Below are positions 22,871-33,240 of a stretch of 64,000 bases of DNA, piece after piece. The notes beneath the pieces were generated by a model. It saw nothing but the letters and a program-made list of their open reading frames with translations. It made no database searches and had not been told where the DNA came from. Both the position numbers and the translations under genes were made by a program. Each line of letters begins with the position of its first letter. The first letter of the stretch is position 1. The stretch is from Naematelia aurantialba. Lineage: Eukaryota > Basidiomycota > Tremellomycetes > Tremellales > Naemateliaceae. The DNA lies in assembly GCA_021527695.1 (NCBI GenBank), contig JAKFAO010000002.1:1364501-1428500 (forward strand), in the 5' to 3' direction.

Positions 22871-23472
22871 ATGTCCACATTCTCCGAGAGAACGCTCAAG
22901 AGGTCTTGGAGGCGAGTCAAGAGCTTTCTCAGACTCTCCGCCTCTGTACAGGAGACACAAGAAGGCGTTCCCCTGACTACCAGCATGGCGGAGGACTGGC
23001 ACAGGTACCTGAGAGATAGCGTCGCCACCTACCACAAGAAGACTGGCCTCATCAAGAAATACGAAGCTCTAGCCAGAGTCGTAAGTACGTTTGGGAATGT
23101 ACCGCATGCAAACACGGTCGCTCATTGGGCCGGCAGACAGATCTTCTAACTGGCCAAAATGTCGAGAGATTCGAGTCGTCGTTCAAAGGCAGCTCGTTCC
23201 AGCATATGGACCGCGAGGCCTATGTTGAAGAACTCACTGAATTAGGGTATTCGGGTGCTACGCTGGACCGCATCAGGGACTTCAATCCGGCGGAGGGTAC
23301 CTCCATCGAGGGGAAACAGGCGCTGAACGAGGCGCGAGAGGCCATGTTCCGCCTCGCCTGTGTTTCAGACAACGAAACTCGGCGGTACATGGCCGAGATG
23401 GAGCGGATCCTGCCCAACCATTTAGCCGCCCAAAACATGATTGGTTCGTCCCTAGGTTTACCCCCCTGGTGA
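22871..23472 (+). CDS. array B member 2, unknown function
   Basis: Exons 22871-23080 and 23137-23472, 56-base phase-0 intron, 181 residues. The basic N-terminus is followed by M-A-E-D-W-H-R-Y-L-R-D-S-V at the end of exon one. Exon two starts T-D-L-L-T-G-Q-N, then F-Q-H-M-D-R-E-A-Y, and ends with the family block E-A-M-F-R-L-A-C-V-S-D-N-E-T-R-R-Y. With member 1 it forms the closest pair at this end of the array. No known domain. Confidence 0.7.
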
Positions 23473-24066
23473 GCGCTGGGTACATGGGTTCGAGGGCTGG
23501 AGAACATACCGTCTCATTGGGTTCATACTGTACATGTGTGTGTGGCATTGCGGAGACGATATAAGACCTACAGTAGGGTGTCATAAATCATGGCACACAC
23601 GGACGCGTCCATTTCCCTTAACCTTTCCTCCATCTTGCCTTCACTGAGCCCCGTCCCGGCTGCCATATATTGCTCCCTATGCTACATCTTGCTCTCAGAC
23701 CTGTCCCATATTGTGAAGCGACCTTGATAATGCCAGGAACACAACTTACACCTCGAAAAAGAGCAACCATAGCTGAGGCAGCACGCTCAACTCGCACCAC
23801 TTCCTGAAACCACAGGAGGAAGAGGGAAAGTGTCACGGGCTGTGGTACGGGTTACGGCGGTGGTATACCTGGCGTGGACGAACGGTTTCTATATAGAACG
23901 GATGTATACTTGAGATGAGATGCGATACATTCGATGAGGATATCGAGACAGAGTTGATCTGCTATATACGAGGGACTACGTCACCCTACAGGGACTCATC
24001 GAATGGATTACTAAGGGACGGGGCACGTTCGGGGCGATACGGGTTCCCTTAGACGATATATCCTAA
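23473..24066. other. spacer with possible remnants of array B exon one
   Basis: No intact gene. In the frame that leads into the next copy there are stops at about 23911, 23932 and 24064. Confidence 0.4.
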
Positions 24067-24527
24067 AAGGGGAAGTGCGATGGATTCCATGACAGAAAGC
24101 ACGATGCCTACTTTGTGGTGGTGAGCAGCATTCCCACCGCAGTACAGGTAGGGATCATGCTGAAGATGTTCAGCCCAACCTAGTCGATGGGCACACTATC
24201 AACAATTTGTCCAGCACCCGACATCAGTCTTTCGACATCCTGGAAAGGTCTTCGTATCTGCATCTGCTCAATAGCCACCCTGCCGACGCCCTGAAGATGA
24301 AACAGCTAGCTGAACCCCTAAGAAGCTACTCGGAAGGTAGCAACGGCAGAACGAGGCATGAAGCTAAACTCGGAATAAAAGCTGTATTCATCGTTGCTGG
24401 AATCACAAAAGAAGAATTTGCCACTTACGAAGCGGACGTGCTACGCGGGCAAAAGGAGGAGCAAGCACAGCATCGGGCATGGTTTGGGACGGTGCACGAC
24501 CCTTTCAACCCCAGACAACTTCGGTGA
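24067..24527 (+). pseudogene. array B member 3, degraded: intact exon two only
   Basis: Exon two (24174-24527, 118 codons) looks intact. It has V-D-G-H-T near its start, then H-Q-S-F-D-I-L-E-R-S-S-Y-L and K-A-V-F-I-V-A-G-I-T-K-E-E-F. A correct phase-0 intron precedes it (24121-24173, GTGAGC...TTCAG). The stretch before the donor reads F-H-D-R-K-H-D-A-Y-F in frame, weakly like the exon-one helix, but a TAA at 24064-24066 closes the frame and no ATG lies between. So the copy has either lost exon one or uses an upstream exon I could not find. Confidence 0.5.
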
Positions 24528-25005
24528 TGATCGCACTGCTATCCCGTCACTGCAGCTTTGACGGTGCATGACCCAAGAGACCTGGTTGACTACAGGGAGC
24601 TGCTCCAGTTGCAGCAGACATCCCATATCGCTGCCAGCAAATTACCTTGCAGAATTGACGTACTCCTCTGAGTATAGAAATTGATGATCACCCCATAATT
24701 ATAGCTACAGATTGATGAGCTTGACGAGATGTCTATTTCGGTCCGATGAAAGTATGCTCCACCTTGCCGCCTTCCGTACAAGTCTTCCCACACGTCACCG
24801 TCATGCACAATGCCTTCCAAGAGGAGGAAAATCGCCGCCAATCGCGATACGAGGCGGTCAGGGTCTTGAAATGCGCAAATGCCGACATCAAAAGTGAGTT
24901 CGTTGGAAGGCCACTCTACAGCACATATCTATGTGCGCTGCAGACGTGAACAACGGGTCATCCGTAACCATTATTCTCGCGCAGATTCAACGCCAAATCA
25001 TTGAA
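24528..25005. other. spacer with a possible extra 5' exon for array B member 4
   Basis: An ATG frame at 24746-24893, followed by a 50-base intron-like segment (24894-24943, GTGAGT...TGCAG), would join in frame to the coding region that starts at 25006. This would add about 70 residues. I list it as possible only. Confidence 0.3.
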
Positions 25006-25880
25006 ATGCTCCCTTACTTCCGTAGAAGTAATCGCCAGGCTGGTTACCACGATTCGCGCCACGGGCAGTCTGGTCAAACGTCCTCGTCCTCCAACATCGA
25101 CTCCCTCCCCCTGCTTCGGCACACCGAAGGAGGCAGCCTGAGCCGCAGCTCCGGCCTGTATTACCTGGACCCGGGTTCCGAGAGCACGATTGGCTTAAGT
25201 ATGCCTCAGAGCCCAAACTCAGAAAGTCTCACTCAGCTAGCGCGCTCCAGCGGAGGCGCTGGCCAAACAAGCACAACGCTATCGCAGTCACGGCGTCCGG
25301 TTGGTGTCCCTTCAGGGCAGTTTTACGATCTGAACCGTATGAGCGTCGGAGACTACCCAACTCCGAGACCCATCTCGAGTCCCGATCGACGTCAGAGGCA
25401 GACGGAACGCAACGTAGCCGCTGTAGACGCGCTCGAAACCTTCTTGAAGCAGTGTGTAGACCGGAGCTCGTGGTTCGCCTACCCTGTAGTGGTGAGTCAT
25501 ACACTGCGTGTCCTGACCTATGGGAGTGACATACTACTCAGGAGAGCCTCCTCACAGATCGCAGACAGGGTATTCGAAAGGTTTTCGTCACCCAGGACGA
25601 CCTCTTTCGCGGCCTGACGCTCAAAACCTATATCGAGGTGCAGTCAACAAGGATCACGCCGCAGCAGTCGGGCCTACTCACCACCGTGCAAAGCTTTGCC
25701 GCTCAAGGGGGGGTCCGCAGGCGCGAGCCACAAATTTCGTTACCGACCGCTGTGAGTGCGGTCTTTGGCCTGGCGGACGTGTCAAGAGTCGAGTTCCACG
25801 AGTATGAGGCAGTCTATATGGAGGCGGAAGAGAGGGACGTGGGTAACTTGACAGAGTCCCTTGGTGTTCTATTATCGTGA
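25006..25880 (+). CDS. array B member 4, unknown function
   Basis: Exons 25006-25491 and 25542-25880, 50-base phase-0 intron, 274 residues from the ATG at 25006; an in-frame ATG at 24931 or a spliced upstream exon could lengthen it. Exon one is a Ser/Gly/Gln/Arg-rich, probably disordered region ending in the helix A-L-E-T-F-L-K-Q-C-V. Exon two starts E-S-L-L-T-D-R and ends with the block S-A-V-F-G-L-A-D-V-S-R-V-E-F-H-E-Y. The disordered N-terminus shows no relation to other copies, although the C-terminal half clearly does. Confidence 0.65.
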
Positions 25881-26477
25881 CAGGCGCGATGACCATCAGC
25901 CAATAGGATCGAACAGGCCTGCTTGCCAGTGCTTGCTGCTGTGGTAGAGCCTTATGTATATGCCTGATGCATAGACCTGTTTCTCTCGTCGGAAACAAGA
26001 TCAGAAGCATGGCGGTCCCCTCAGTCCAAAGCCTGCCCTCACAGCTCTTACATGATACAGTCTTCTTTGCAAGCGGACCTGAATCTACAGATAATCTCTA
26101 GAGCAAAAGGCTTTGACCCCGGGAGCCAATCGCACGATACAAGCATGTGACTCATGCCACTTGCCCCACCTTCATGGCCCACTTCCTGCCACGCGGTACA
26201 GCCCACAAACTCCCACCTGAGCTGTGTCGGCGTAACAAGGGAAGAGCAAATAATAGGAAGACCAGGAAGAATGGCAACCGTTACCGACAACCGAGCTCAC
26301 ATACGCCGGCTGTCTTTCCATGAATACTTGAGAGTTTCGCCACTCCTCTCACATACCTGAACTAACGCCTTGCCTCCAAAGTCTGTACCGGTGCTGGGAT
26401 CTTGCATCGATCTTATCCAACCGTTCAATCTTATCTTCGCTCCGCGTCCTTGCGGCTAGCACAGCATCGACACCTTA
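25881..26477. other. spacer between array B members 4 and 5
   Basis: No gene supported. Short open frames on both strands have no family resemblance. Confidence 0.4.
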
Positions 26478-27715
26478 ATGGAGTCATACCAAGAACAAAG
26501 CCAGCTAACTGAGAGCCTGCCCATGCTGGATGGTAGGGGCCTTACTGATGTGAATCAAGCAGAGGAGGGCGATGTACAATGGGGCTCGCATGACACACCA
26601 TCTGACTCGAGCGACTCGAGCGACTCACTTCATGTGGTCGGTCCAAGTGGCAATCCTGCAACAATGACACCTTCCACGATAACAGGGTACCCAGACCGCC
26701 CGTTTCTATCCTCGGGTCTGACGAGAGGGACAGATGACAGAGCCATTAGGCGGCAAGCGGCGGAGACAGCCACCAGCGTTGAATTGACACCCTCGTTGGA
26801 GGATCCGCCGAACCTGGCTGGAAGGCTTACACCGGGGATGATGGCTGATGACGAAGCATCTGATGACGACGCATTGTCAGAGGACTACTTTCCTCCCCCT
26901 GGCTTGCCGCCTGTGAACACCCCCAACGGGCGATCCCAAGAAACAAATTCAGGCTCCAGCAGCGAGGGGGAAACCTCTTTGCAGGTTTGGATTGGACCAG
27001 GAGGCCGTACGTTAGCCCCAAACGAAGATTTCGACGATTCCGAGTCGCCCGAAACGCATTCGTTGTCGTCGCCCTTGGATCACCCCCTTACAGTTGAAAC
27101 AACGGCACCTGGGCCACATGTAGAGGACCACGAACGACAGCTGTCATGGTACGACCGGCTCATGTCATCTCTGGGCAGCTGGCAGAGACAGGTGGAAAGC
27201 TATTTCACGCCAATGACCGATGAACAGCTCGAAGACAGCATGGTGCTTGGGTTTCACAAAAGTATCAGAGATCTGTTCGATGGCGACATTGAGAACAATG
27301 ATGCGTTCCGGATAGCAGTAAGCAGTTACACTGATGTCCAGTATCCAGGGCTCTGACGTAGTTGTAGGCAGTCATCGTCACCGGTCACCCGAACGGTTTC
27401 AACAGCTCCGAGTCCTTCCAACATGAGACCTTTGCAATCCTGGATCGCGCAGTTTATCTGGCAACGCTCAAACGGCGTGGTGACCTGTCAGACGAACAAC
27501 GGGGCTGGATAAGGGAGGTCGAAAGCTACTATCACAGCGTCATGCCGATTGAAGCAAAGGTCAGGGCTCTGTTCACGGGAGTGGAAGCAGTCCTCAGCTT
27601 AGCGGGTGTGGAGAGCCACAGGATCGTTCCTTACCTCTCGATAATAAGAAACCGTCATAGTCGCCGAGCACGCGAGTCTGAAACGACGAGCCGCACAAGT
27701 AACGAGCTCCGATAG
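26478..27715 (+). CDS. array B member 5, unknown function, longest copy
   Basis: Exons 26478-27317 and 27368-27715, 50-base phase-0 intron, 395 residues. The first 220 residues are acidic, Ser/Pro/Thr rich and disordered, with a short repeat encoding S-D-S-S-D-S-S-D-S. Then follow W-x-R-x-V-E-S-Y-F-T-P-M-T-D-E-Q-L-E-D and M-V-L-G-F-H-K-S-I-R, nearly the same pattern as in member 6. Exon two has no ATG of its own; it carries S-F-Q-H-E-T-F-A-I-L-D-R-A-V-Y-L and E-A-V-L-S-L-A-G-V. Function unknown. Confidence 0.7.
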
Positions 27716-28004
27716 TCACACACCCACAAGCAACAGTACATGGTGTGTAGTGTGTGTAGATGCGCAGCCATCATGCATACGATGCTCGATGACGACAAGG
27801 GGCTTCCAGAGACCGTCATAGTATGTGAGATCGGGGGTTACATCGGACCTCCTTTCAGCTAATGAATGAGTGTGAGCCAGTACGGTGAATAATTGATGTT
27901 TCTTGAGACTCTACCGTCTCCACCTCCCCCTCGTCTTCGCAATTCACAAGATTTCCACCAGTACTTGAGCTTACACAAGACCGTTCACCACTGCGAGCCC
28001 AATC

Positions 28005-28890
28005 ATGCAATCGACACATCGACCAAGCGATCTAGATATCTCTACGGTGGCTTCACCTGCACCTGCCAGCTACGACCCCACACTTTCCGGTCAGCGATAC
28101 ATCAGATCGCTCCAGGACTCGGAATTTTGCGCAGATATAACCACGGGAACTCACCAGAGTGCAAGGGCTGATGAGCATCCACTCACTAGGCTTGTGGTTA
28201 CCAGTGCTTCTCGTCCCGCCTCACTGTCAACGGGTTTGGAGGATTCGGAAGGCTCGCGGGCTTCTGCATCGCACATTCCCGAAGCTCCGAAGAGCAATTC
28301 CAAATGGAGCAAGGTGAAGGAAGCACTTTTGGAGTGGAGGGATAAAGTGGAGCGCCTGGTAACACCAATGAGCGAAGAAGATTTACAGGACAAGATGGTG
28401 ACTGACTTTCACAATTATATTCGCCAACAAGTGGAAAAGGAGACGCAGTCTTCCAAACCACTAGGCATGATAGTGAGTTAGCGTCTTCCGTGGAGATTTC
28501 GGAGAGACGCGGCCCAGCTGACACGATTGACAGAAGGTCGTGGTTAGGGGCACTGAGCGGAGTTTGGCACGCTTCAATAAGGTCAAGTACAAGTCGTTTG
28601 CCAATCTGAATCGCGCCCAATACCTGGCTTCACATGATCGAAACGACCTCTCACCGAATCAAAGCAATCTGGTCGCCCGTGTCAGGTCATACAGCGATGC
28701 TCTGGAGCCTGCGGCCAGGTCTCAAGCCTTATTGACTGCCGTAGAAGCTGTATTCGGTCTTGCCGGTGCCGATCCGATCAAGAGCACTGAATATCTGAAC
28801 CGGATGAGGTCCCAGAAACGCGAGGATGCTTCGAGGCCAACCCAGGATGACTCGTCCAACAGAGGGCCGCGGTTGGGTGACTTTCTTTGA
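28005..28890 (+). CDS. array B member 6, unknown function
   Basis: Exons 28005-28472 and 28534-28890, 61-base phase-0 intron, 274 residues. The N-terminal 95 residues are Ser/Thr/Pro rich. The conserved part begins W-S-K-V-K-E-A-L-L-E-W, then K-V-E-R-L-V-T-P-M-S-E-E-D-L-Q-D-K-M-V and D-F-H-N-Y-I-R. Exon two has K-S-F-A-N-L-N-R-A-Q-Y-L and E-A-V-F-G-L-A-G-A. It is the nearest relative of member 5, in both the T-P-M-[TS]-[DE]-E segment and the second exon. Confidence 0.7.
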
Positions 28891-29871
28891 CCGGAGGACA
28901 TTAAATAGTCTGAAGGAGTGGTTTATTGCTTGATGAGAATACCGTGCCCTAAGCAGCATGGCGAAGTCAGGACTTGTCTTTATGGGACGAGAGTTGATGA
29001 GTCGATAGTGGCCAAGCTGGCTGGTCCGGTCAGTGCCGACTCTCATCATAGATGGATTTGAGCGAAAATCGGTCCGTGCGTGGCACCCGACTTGGGCGTA
29101 GAGTTTCACGCAGAGCCTCGGCATAACATTCGTGGGCATGAGGGTGACCTGACTGGCATCCTCGCTGCTCTCATCAGTTTCCCCGCATGGAGGGCAGGTT
29201 TAAAGGGGTTGTTCTTACGCTTGTGCGAGGACAGAGGGGCAACGAATAGGTGACAAGAAATTTGCAAGTTTTCGTTACTTAACAAGGACTACCAAGGACT
29301 GCTCCGGAGACGTCCGCATGGCGCGGTGCTGAACGTCTCTTTGTGGGAGACGGAAACCGGCCCAGAAAGCCCTTTTGTCCCTCCCTCCCATGAGCGAGTG
29401 GCGTGTCGTGAGTCCGCCCACATCCCCCTTCTACAGTGCTAACTTCTCAGCAGCCTGAGAGGAAATCCACTTTACAAGCGGTGTGAATGTTTAGTAACGC
29501 CGCATACATCGTGGGACAAAGGTCGGGTCCGGATTCGGGCGGATTTCTGATAGAGATAGGGAAGAAGAGGTCGTTGCTTCCCTTCCTGGTAACAATGGGA
29601 AAGAATGGTAGATAGCTTCATTGGAGGACGACGAGAGGAAAGGAGGACAGCCGGCGTTCGCATGCGTACAACAACAATGGCCGATGCTTCGAGCCATGGA
29701 TCGAAACTCCGTCAGAAGGCCTCTTCTGATCGCAGCCTGCCCTCGGCCTCCCAAAAGAGGATATAAAGCCCCATAACGGCGAGCTCTTTCCTCTGATCTC
29801 TCAACAAGCTTGTCATTCTACTCCCTCCACCTCATTCATTACATTCAGTTTCACAACCTCTGACCAACCAG
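28891..29871. other. long spacer before array B member 7
   Basis: About 980 bases with no supported gene. The last 110 bases hold a TATA box and pyrimidine-rich leader for the next gene. Confidence 0.45.
29762..29767 (+). promoter_or_regulatory. TATA box of array B member 7
   Basis: TATAAA, 110 bases upstream of the ATG at 29872, followed by a pyrimidine-rich leader. Members 8 and 9 have similar boxes at a similar distance. Confidence 0.55.
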
Positions 29872-30848
29872 ATGTCCTCCAATTGGACAGATCCACCCCA
29901 GTACAACACTTACAACCCTTACAACCCCGATCCTAATGCTTCACCCCAGTACGACTACTCTGCTGGAGCCCCTTCCAACCTTACAGGGGAGTACTCTCCC
30001 CAACTACCGCCTGGGCTCGGCGGCCAAGCGAGCTACATCCCGTCAACAGGCTTTGAGCCAGATGCCAATTGGCAGTCATCTAATGAACAGAGACACACTC
30101 GGCCAACTGTGACCTTCGCTGCAACCCCCTCGGGAAGCCAGCACGTGTCAACAGCCTCTGGGAGCGGCCAAGCAGCCGCAAGCTCGAGCAGCGGTGCTCC
30201 GTCACAAAGCGGCCGATCGGGTCCTTTGGCGGGTATGAGGAAGTTTGGAAGCCTCGTTTCCAAGGCTGCGAAGGGGGTGGAGAGACTGTCCCAGCAGAAG
30301 TCTCAAGAAGAGCAGGATGAGATGATGGTCTCGGCTTTCCACAGGTATCTGAAAACAGAGGTGGAAGGAAATCTGGAGAGACAATTGGGGCGGGCAAGCG
30401 TGAAAGGCGGCGGGTCTGCAATTCATCTGATGGTGAGGCACCTCTGTTTCCTAGGTCTGAATTGAAGCAGACGTGCTTATGTGCTTTGCAGAAGTCACTG
30501 CTGGATAAGGAAAGCTTTGAGGGACATACAGAACTCCACTTCCGCACGTTTGCAACTCTCGATCGGCGGACCTACGCTCGTGTATTGAGAAGGACGTGGG
30601 GGAGTGGACACCTACAGCAGCAGGTCGGACGAATCGAAAACTACGGCAGGGATCCGAACGTGAGAATGAAAGACGCTGTGAGAGCCATGTTCATGCTTGC
30701 GGATGTCGAGACCCAGAAGAGTGAGCAGCTTATCGACATATACTGGACAACCCGAGCCTCAGGAAGAACGATAGACCCGATGCAGGAACTGCGTCGCAGC
30801 ATCTTTCCTACAAGCAATAGAGGGGGAACGTCCACCGGTCGAGGTTGA
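29872..30848 (+). CDS. array B member 7, unknown function
   Basis: Exons 29872-30432 and 30492-30848, 59-base phase-0 intron, 305 residues. The N-terminus is rich in Pro, Tyr, Asn, Gln and Ser with a repeated Y-N-P-Y-N-P motif, suggesting a disordered, prion-like region. The conserved part reads S-K-A-A-K-G-V-E-R-L, then E-M-M-V-S-A-F-H-R-Y-L-K-T-E-V-E. Exon two holds F-R-T-F-A-T-L-D-R-R-T-Y and R-A-M-F-M-L-A-D-V-E-T-Q-K-S-E-Q. A TATA box lies 110 bases upstream. Function unknown. Confidence 0.7.
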
Positions 30849-31397
30849 CCAGAGGATATGTCTGCGACGACAGAAACCTATTCGGGGGAGTTGACAGTAT
30901 GCATATGCATCATATGACGGCGGACAAGCAATGTAGCGTAACTAGAGATTCACCTCTAGTATGAGCCCTTTCCTTAACAGCTTGCCAAAACAGCTCGGAG
31001 GTTAGTGCACAAAGTGCTGATTCGGTTCAACGTTGCAGTTATCGGGGACGAAGAGGCCGTGAACTATGCTTCGTTCTTGCAGTGAGCAGTACAGACCAGT
31101 AGACTGGCCGTGGCAATGGGTTGTGAGTGACAGGACCACCGATCGATCAAGTTCCTCAAAATGGGGGCTTCGCCACTGGGAGTGTCGGCCCGTCCAACTC
31201 GGCATCCACGTCCACATGGCGGTGAACCAGAATCATCCAAACATCCAACTTGAACAGGTTGGATTCGTGGGAGCCGTTGACACCTCCATTATTTGTGAGG
31301 ACAGCTTCGCCGACTTTGGCTAGCCTGGCACAAAAGTAGGGTCTGTGAAGAAAAGTAGCAAGACCGATTGCGGTAAAGCTCCCGATGTCTTCCTTTG

Positions 31398-31726
31398 GCA
31401 GCAAGAAGTATCGTCTTGAACGAAGGTTAGCGACTTCCATTTGTTGCAAGCCATTGGCTGACATTGCTTCCCTGGGATAAAGGCTGTATCGGATCACCGG
31501 TAGTTATAACAGGTTGCGGTGTACAACGCCCGCGAGCGACCTTTCATGACGGGGAGTCTTCATGAGAAAGAAAGGTAGAGGCATCCATTCTCGGCGCGTT
31601 TCTTTGTCAACCGTCTTTGCTTGACAGAAGCATCCGCTAGAGAGGAAGTTGACCACCATTATTCCTGTCTCCGCCAGCCCCATGCCCCGATGCCCACCCA
31701 CGGTCAGCGTGGGTTAGGTATATAAG
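31398..31726 (+). repeat. duplicated promoter block, copy 1
   Basis: Shares exact stretches with copy 2: GCAGCAAGAAGTA at 31398 (copy 2 at 32925) and CGAGCGACCTTTC at 31533 (copy 2 at 33059), then GACGGGGAGTCTT in both. The offset is constant (1526-1527 bases). The block ends in a TATATAAG box at 31719. Confidence 0.7.
31719..31726 (+). promoter_or_regulatory. TATA box of array B member 8
   Basis: TATATAAG, 119 bases upstream of the ATG at 31838, at the end of the duplicated promoter block. Confidence 0.6.
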
Positions 31727-31837
31727 TCGATCTTCCTGAATGTTCTTGTCTTCATCGATATAATTCTTCACAGACAGCCAAGGATCACTCTCATATCTGA
31801 CTGATAGTGACCCCCTGCTCTTATCCTAAGCTAGCAA

Positions 31838-32461
31838 ATGGCAGAATCCAGTACTAGAGGAAGGGGAAGCAGGTGGAACAGGGTGATGACCAGGGTCCGC
31901 AGTCTTACTCAGCTCAATCAGGGGAGGGACTCGAGAGGCTCGAGGACCTATTATGAGCGGGATCACCTGCCGCTGGAGAGCCTTCAAAATTTCCTCGAAC
32001 CCAGGCTCAGGACGGGAGGAAATCTTCTGAGGACTGGTTTAGGGAACATAGATAGTGCGAGAGAAAAGGCGGTGACAGTCGTGGTCAGTATTAGCCGTCC
32101 AGTGTTGACTAACTCGAGCTGACGGAACCCTCAGTGGATGCTTCTTGCTGAAATGTCAATCAGAGATGTCGAAGGAATCCGATGGACAGCAGCTGAGGAA
32201 TTGACAAAAACTGAGTTTCTGAGTCTCAGAGACCGTCATGTGCGACAGCGAGGAGGAAGGTCGGTCGATCGCGACAATGTGGAAAATCATCAATCTCCAT
32301 TTCTCCAGTTGAACCATCGCGGTGAGACAATAGTTCCCAGAGCCCCCTATGCGGTGACTTTGTCGTTCTTGCGTCTCGCCACAAGGATACCTGATGAGAC
32401 ACTAAGAGCTTGCCTCGAGAGCGTGTATCCTGCCTATGAGATCCTCGAAGAATGGGACTAG
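31838..32461 (+). CDS. array B member 8, unknown function
   Basis: Exons 31838-32083 and 32135-32461, 51-base phase-0 intron with a GTCAGT donor, 190 residues. The basic N-terminus (W-N-R-V-M-T-R-V-R-S-L) is short, and exon one ends in a diverged helix with L-Q-N-F-L-E-P-R-L. Exon two starts W-M-L-L and has the same length (109 codons) as that of member 9. Its terminal block is L-S-F-L-R-L-A-T-R-I-P-D-E-T-L-R-A-C-L. It forms a clear pair with member 9. Confidence 0.7.
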
Positions 32462-32924
32462 GTTGAGACGTTTTACCTCAGACTACTGTACCAAATTGTT
32501 CATGTATATACACTGTACGCTCCCCTGGAGCCATCTACATACACATAGGATTCTATGGACATGAAACTCCATCGTTTCGGATGGGACAGGGGAGGCAGCC
32601 ACACAGAGTTCACCAGGCCCCTGTCGAGTCCCTCTACCTGACTTTGGCTGGCTGAGTCGTAGCAGGGTCAGGTGGGCAGTGCTTGCCCTGCCGCAAACTA
32701 CAACAGTCCCTCCCCAGGCGTCGTATGGGGCCGGTGTCGTGCCGTTAATTGTGGGGACAAGCCTACCATGTGGAGACTCGAGAGGGGTACCAGAGCAAGA
32801 GGGGGAAACAAGAGATACATGCCTCGGAGTATGTTTGAAACAGTGTAAAACAGATCCTGTGTCTGGGCTTCGCCATGGAGTAGGCAAAGTCGGTCATGAC
32901 ATAAAGCTCCCTATGGCTCCTCTT

Positions 32925-33154
32925 GCAGCAAGAAGTAGCGTCGTGAACGAAGGCCAACAACTTCCATTTGTGCAAGCCCTTGGCTGCCATCGATCTGCTG
33001 GTTCAGAGGCCGAGTTTGGAACAAAGGTAGTACATCCCTTCACAGTGTACAGTTCAGTCGAGCGACCTTTCGTGACGGGGAGTCTTGTCTGGTCAGAACG
33101 GAAGAGGCAAAAAATACAGAGCGAAGGCGAAACCACCATTGGGACGTATATAAA
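32925..33154 (+). repeat. duplicated promoter block, copy 2
   Basis: Second copy of the block at 31398-31726, shorter by about 100 bases just before the TATA box. It ends with TATATAAA at 33147. Confidence 0.7.
33147..33154 (+). promoter_or_regulatory. TATA box of array B member 9
   Basis: TATATAAA, 94 bases upstream of the ATG at 33241, matching the TATATAAG of member 8. Confidence 0.6.
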
Positions 33155-33240
33155 TCAATCCTGCTGTAGCTAAATGTCTTCATCAATCTCATCCTTCACA
33201 AGCAGCGATAGGCCCAGCTCATCTTCCAAAAGCAGCGAAT

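Larger units (their letters stand above)
30849..31837. other. spacer with first copy of the duplicated promoter block
   Basis: No gene supported. From about 31300 to 31726 it carries a block found again at about 32867-33154 upstream of the next gene. Confidence 0.5.
32462..33240. other. spacer with second copy of the duplicated promoter block
   Basis: No gene supported; holds the promoter of member 9. Confidence 0.5.

Noticed and set aside
24931..25005. Use of the ATG at 24931 as start of array B member 4
   Set aside because: It falls inside a likely 50-base intron, and the ATG at 25006 gives a cleaner start; kept only as an alternative.
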